This document shows, piece by piece, positions 4,302 to 5,797 of a DNA stretch of 5,797 nucleotides. The first letter of the stretch is position 1. Each line of letters starts with the position of its first letter. Both the position numbers and the translations under genes were made by a program. Under the pieces are notes generated by a model, which was not told where the DNA came from, made no database searches, and saw nothing but the letters and a program-made list of their open reading frames with translations. Source of the stretch: Acholeplasmatales bacterium (GTDB taxonomy: Bacteria; Bacillota_I; Bacilli_A; Acholeplasmatales; Anaeroplasmataceae); NCBI GenBank assembly GCA_016282815.1, contig JAEELU010000090.1, positions 1-5,797 of the forward strand. Direction: 5' to 3'.

Positions 4302-5627
4302 ATGTTTTTAGCAATTGAAGCATTTAGTATATTATTACCACTTGCGTTAATATTAGTATTGTCAAAGCTACTTTCTATTTTAGCTAAAAAGATAGGCTTA
4401 CCTCAGGTAATCGGTCTATTAATGACTGGTGTTATCTTAGGCTTAATAGCGATGATACCACTTCCTGATGGATTAAAGGAATATGCAATATTTAATGATG
4501 ATGCGATGGATGGTATAAAATTCATAGCTGAAATCGGTGTAATATTAATTATGTTTAGTGCAGGTATCGAAACTGATCTAAAGCAAATAAAGAAAACAGG
4601 AGCATCAGCGCTTGTAATTACAATACTTGGAGTTATAGTTCCATTAGGGCTTGGATTCCTAGCATCATTAATTTTACCTCCTACTGAAAACATGACTAAA
4701 ACTATTTTCAGAAACCTATTCTATGGAGTAATTCTTACTGCAACATCCGTTTCAGTAACAATCGCAGCATTAAAGGAGCTAGGAAAGCTAAATACTAAAA
4801 TTGGTACAGCTATAGTATCCGCAGCTATCCTTGATGATATAATTGGTGTTATTATCCTATCTATTATTATATCACTTGATAAGGCAATGACTGTTGGAGA
4901 TGCTGGAAATGTTGGATTTGAAATCGGAATGGTTATTTTAAAAACTGTATTATTCTTCGTCTTCGCAATTGGCGTTGGTATATTATTTAGAATATTATTT
5001 AAAAGGCTTAGTCAAAAATATGACCATCATAGAAGAATTCCAATATTCGCAATCGCTATCGCATTTTTCTATTCATACGCAGCTGAAAAATGGTTCGGTA
5101 TCGCAGATATAACAGGTGCCTTCTTTGCAGGCTTAGTTCTATCAGGCCTTAAGGATGCAAACTACATCGAGCGTAGAACTGATATTACATCATATTTATT
5201 ATTTACACCTGTATTCTTCGCTAAGGTTGGATTAACATCTATAGCATCATTCTCAACAGGTGGTGGTATAACATTAAACTTCCTATTATTTGGAGTAGTA
5301 TTCATCTTCGCTGGTATCCTTGGTAAGGTAGTTGGCTGTGGAGCTGGAGCTAAGATATGTAAATATAGCATGAAGGATTCATTTAGATGTGGAATTGGAA
5401 TGATGTGTAGAGCTGAGGTATGCTTAATATGTGCTCAAAAGGGTATTGATAATAATATCATTTCCGCATCAATTCAGCCATTCATCCTAGTATTAATTTT
5501 ATTAACATCATTTATTACTCCAGTATTATTAAAGCTTTCATATAAGCACGATAATAATGATAATAATCTATTTACTGAGCCTGAGGAGCAGGTTGTTGTT
5601 AATCAGGGTCCTTCATTAGATCAATAA
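4302..5627 (+). CDS. CPA2-family cation (Na+ or K+)/proton antiporter
   Basis: This 441-residue inner-membrane exchanger has about 12-13 helices, typical of the Na_H_Exchanger fold. Signature blocks are LAKKIGLPQVIGLLMTGVIL (residues 28-47), FSAGIETDL (85-93), TATSVSVTIAALKELG (146-161), and the ion-binding Asp pair D178-D179 in AILDDIIGVI, which is the electrogenic CPA2 pattern. GIADITGAFFAGLVLSG (266-282), GKVVG with K342, and CRAEVCLI (369-376, equivalent to the usual RGE-aLI) follow. The charged tail (about 412-441) is short, and no TrkA-N/RCK domain is fused, so it is not a full-length KefB/C. All six cysteines lie in residues 346-377. It likely maintains cytosolic pH and Na+ or K+ levels. 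It is transcribed alone, divergently from MATE, with its own terminator. Confidence 0.9.
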   Translation: MFLAIEAFSILLPLALILVLSKLLSILAKKIGLPQVIGLLMTGVILGLIAMIPLPDGLKEYAIFNDDAMDGIKFIAEIGVILIMFSAGIETDLKQIKKTGASALVITILGVIVPLGLGFLASLILPPTENMTKTIFRNLFYGVILTATSVSVTIAALKELGKLNTKIGTAIVSAAILDDIIGVIILSIIISLDKAMTVGDAGNVGFEIGMVILKTVLFFVFAIGVGILFRILFKRLSQKYDHHRRIPIFAIAIAFFYSYAAEKWFGIADITGAFFAGLVLSGLKDANYIERRTDITSYLLFTPVFFAKVGLTSIASFSTGGGITLNFLLFGVVFIFAGILGKVVGCGAGAKICKYSMKDSFRCGIGMMCRAEVCLICAQKGIDNNIISASIQPFILVLILLTSFITPVLLKLSYKHDNNDNNLFTEPEEQVVVNQGPSLDQ

Positions 5628-5630
5628 AAG

Positions 5631-5651
5631 TAGCCTTCGGGCTATTTTTTT
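5631..5651 (+). terminator. Rho-independent terminator of the antiporter gene
   Basis: TAGCC-TTCG-GGCTA makes a 5-bp stem closed by a stable cUUCGg tetraloop, followed directly by seven T (5645-5651). It begins 4 nt after the TAA stop. Confidence 0.9.
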
Positions 5652-5655
5652 ATGG

Positions 5656-5683
5656 CAAAAAATAAAAGTGGTATAAACCACTT
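5656..5683 (-). terminator. Rho-independent terminator of the metal-binding-domain gene
   Basis: On the minus strand, AAGTGGT and ACCACTT (5677-5683 with 5666-5672) form a 7-bp stem with a 4-nt loop. TTATTTTTTGCC follows (complement of about 5654-5665). The stem begins immediately after the TAG stop of the convergent gene. With the plus-strand terminator ending at 5651, the two genes have back-to-back terminators. Confidence 0.8.
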
Positions 5684-5797
5684 CTACTTTACTTCGTATC
5701 CTGCATCGATAATATTTTTGATGATTTCATCCTTATTAACATCATCATTATAGCTTACTACAACATTTTTATTATCTAATGATGCCTTAGCATCACA
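5684..5797 (-). CDS. C-terminus of a heavy-metal-associated (HMA)-like domain protein (start outside window)
   Basis: The last 37 codons run from the right edge to TAG at 5684-5686. The peptide pattern, KASLDNKNVVVSYNDDVN then KDEIIKNIIDAGYEV, is the second half of a ferredoxin-like HMA fold: 'A-V-L-xx-xx-V-V-xY' strand, 'xV-xxDEIIxxI' helix and the hallmark 'AGYEV' end. Such domains occur as small copper chaperones (CopZ) and as parts of P-type metal ATPases or mercuric proteins. Because the protein ends with the domain, a small chaperone-like protein or a C-terminal HMA domain is more likely than an N-terminal ATPase module. The metal-binding CxxC would be upstream and is not visible, so metal binding is unproven. 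Confidence 0.72.
   Translation of the reverse strand, partial: CDAKASLDNKNVVVSYNDDVNKDEIIKNIIDAGYEVK

Noticed and set aside
4403..4693. 96-codon open frame on the minus strand
   Set aside because: It is antisense to the antiporter gene, has no recognisable domain or ribosome binding site, and mirrors hydrophobic codons of the real gene.
5162..5371. 69-codon open frame on the minus strand
   Set aside because: It is antisense to the antiporter gene, with a Pro/Asn/Thr-rich sequence and no supporting signals.

Overview
The window is AT-rich bacterial DNA using the standard code (TGG for Trp, TGA not read through). It has U-tract terminators and Shine-Dalgarno (SD) sites. The protein families and base composition suggest a low-GC Bacillota, perhaps a gut Bacilli/Erysipelotrichia-type lineage; the sequence alone does not fix the genus.

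Layout. (1) 1-123, + strand: the last 40 codons of a transposase, most like the C-terminus of Bacillota IS30-family enzymes. (2) 124-415: no gene. It holds three same-direction copies of GCGGAATTTA, probably IS-end sequence, and a 13-bp inverted repeat that can end transcription coming from the right. (3) 416-2010, - strand: a compact three-gene operon with a clear promoter at 1978-2005. Gene order is a zinc-ribbon/HTH protein of DUF2089 type, a HAAS(DUF1700)-plus-DUF4097 protein with a six-rung VSGD ladder, and a 109-residue membrane protein made of two tandem copies of a TM-WHPxW-TM unit. The genes touch or overlap (TAATG junction, then a 23-nt overlap). (4) 2058-4128, - strand: a MATE-family exporter followed 44 nt later by a Nudix ADP-ribose pyrophosphatase-like gene, ended by a hairpin terminator. 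(5) 4129-4301: a divergent intergenic region with a catabolite-responsive (cre)-like site inside a larger dyad. (6) 4302-5651, + strand: a CPA2-type cation:proton antiporter with a UUCG-loop terminator. (7) 5656-5797, - strand: a terminator and the last 37 codons of a protein ending in a heavy-metal-associated-like fold.

How the genes may work together. The three-gene operon is the least understood and most interesting part. It pairs a putative DNA-binding protein, a soluble DUF4097 beta-ladder protein and a small polytopic membrane protein, and recalls envelope-stress loci (LiaX/YvlB-like and PadR-DUF1700-DUF4097 types). That role is inference. A perfect palindrome overlaps its -35 box and could be an autoregulatory site. 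MATE and the Nudix gene are probably co-transcribed, without an obvious functional tie. The antiporter is a single-gene unit that may be under carbon-catabolite control.
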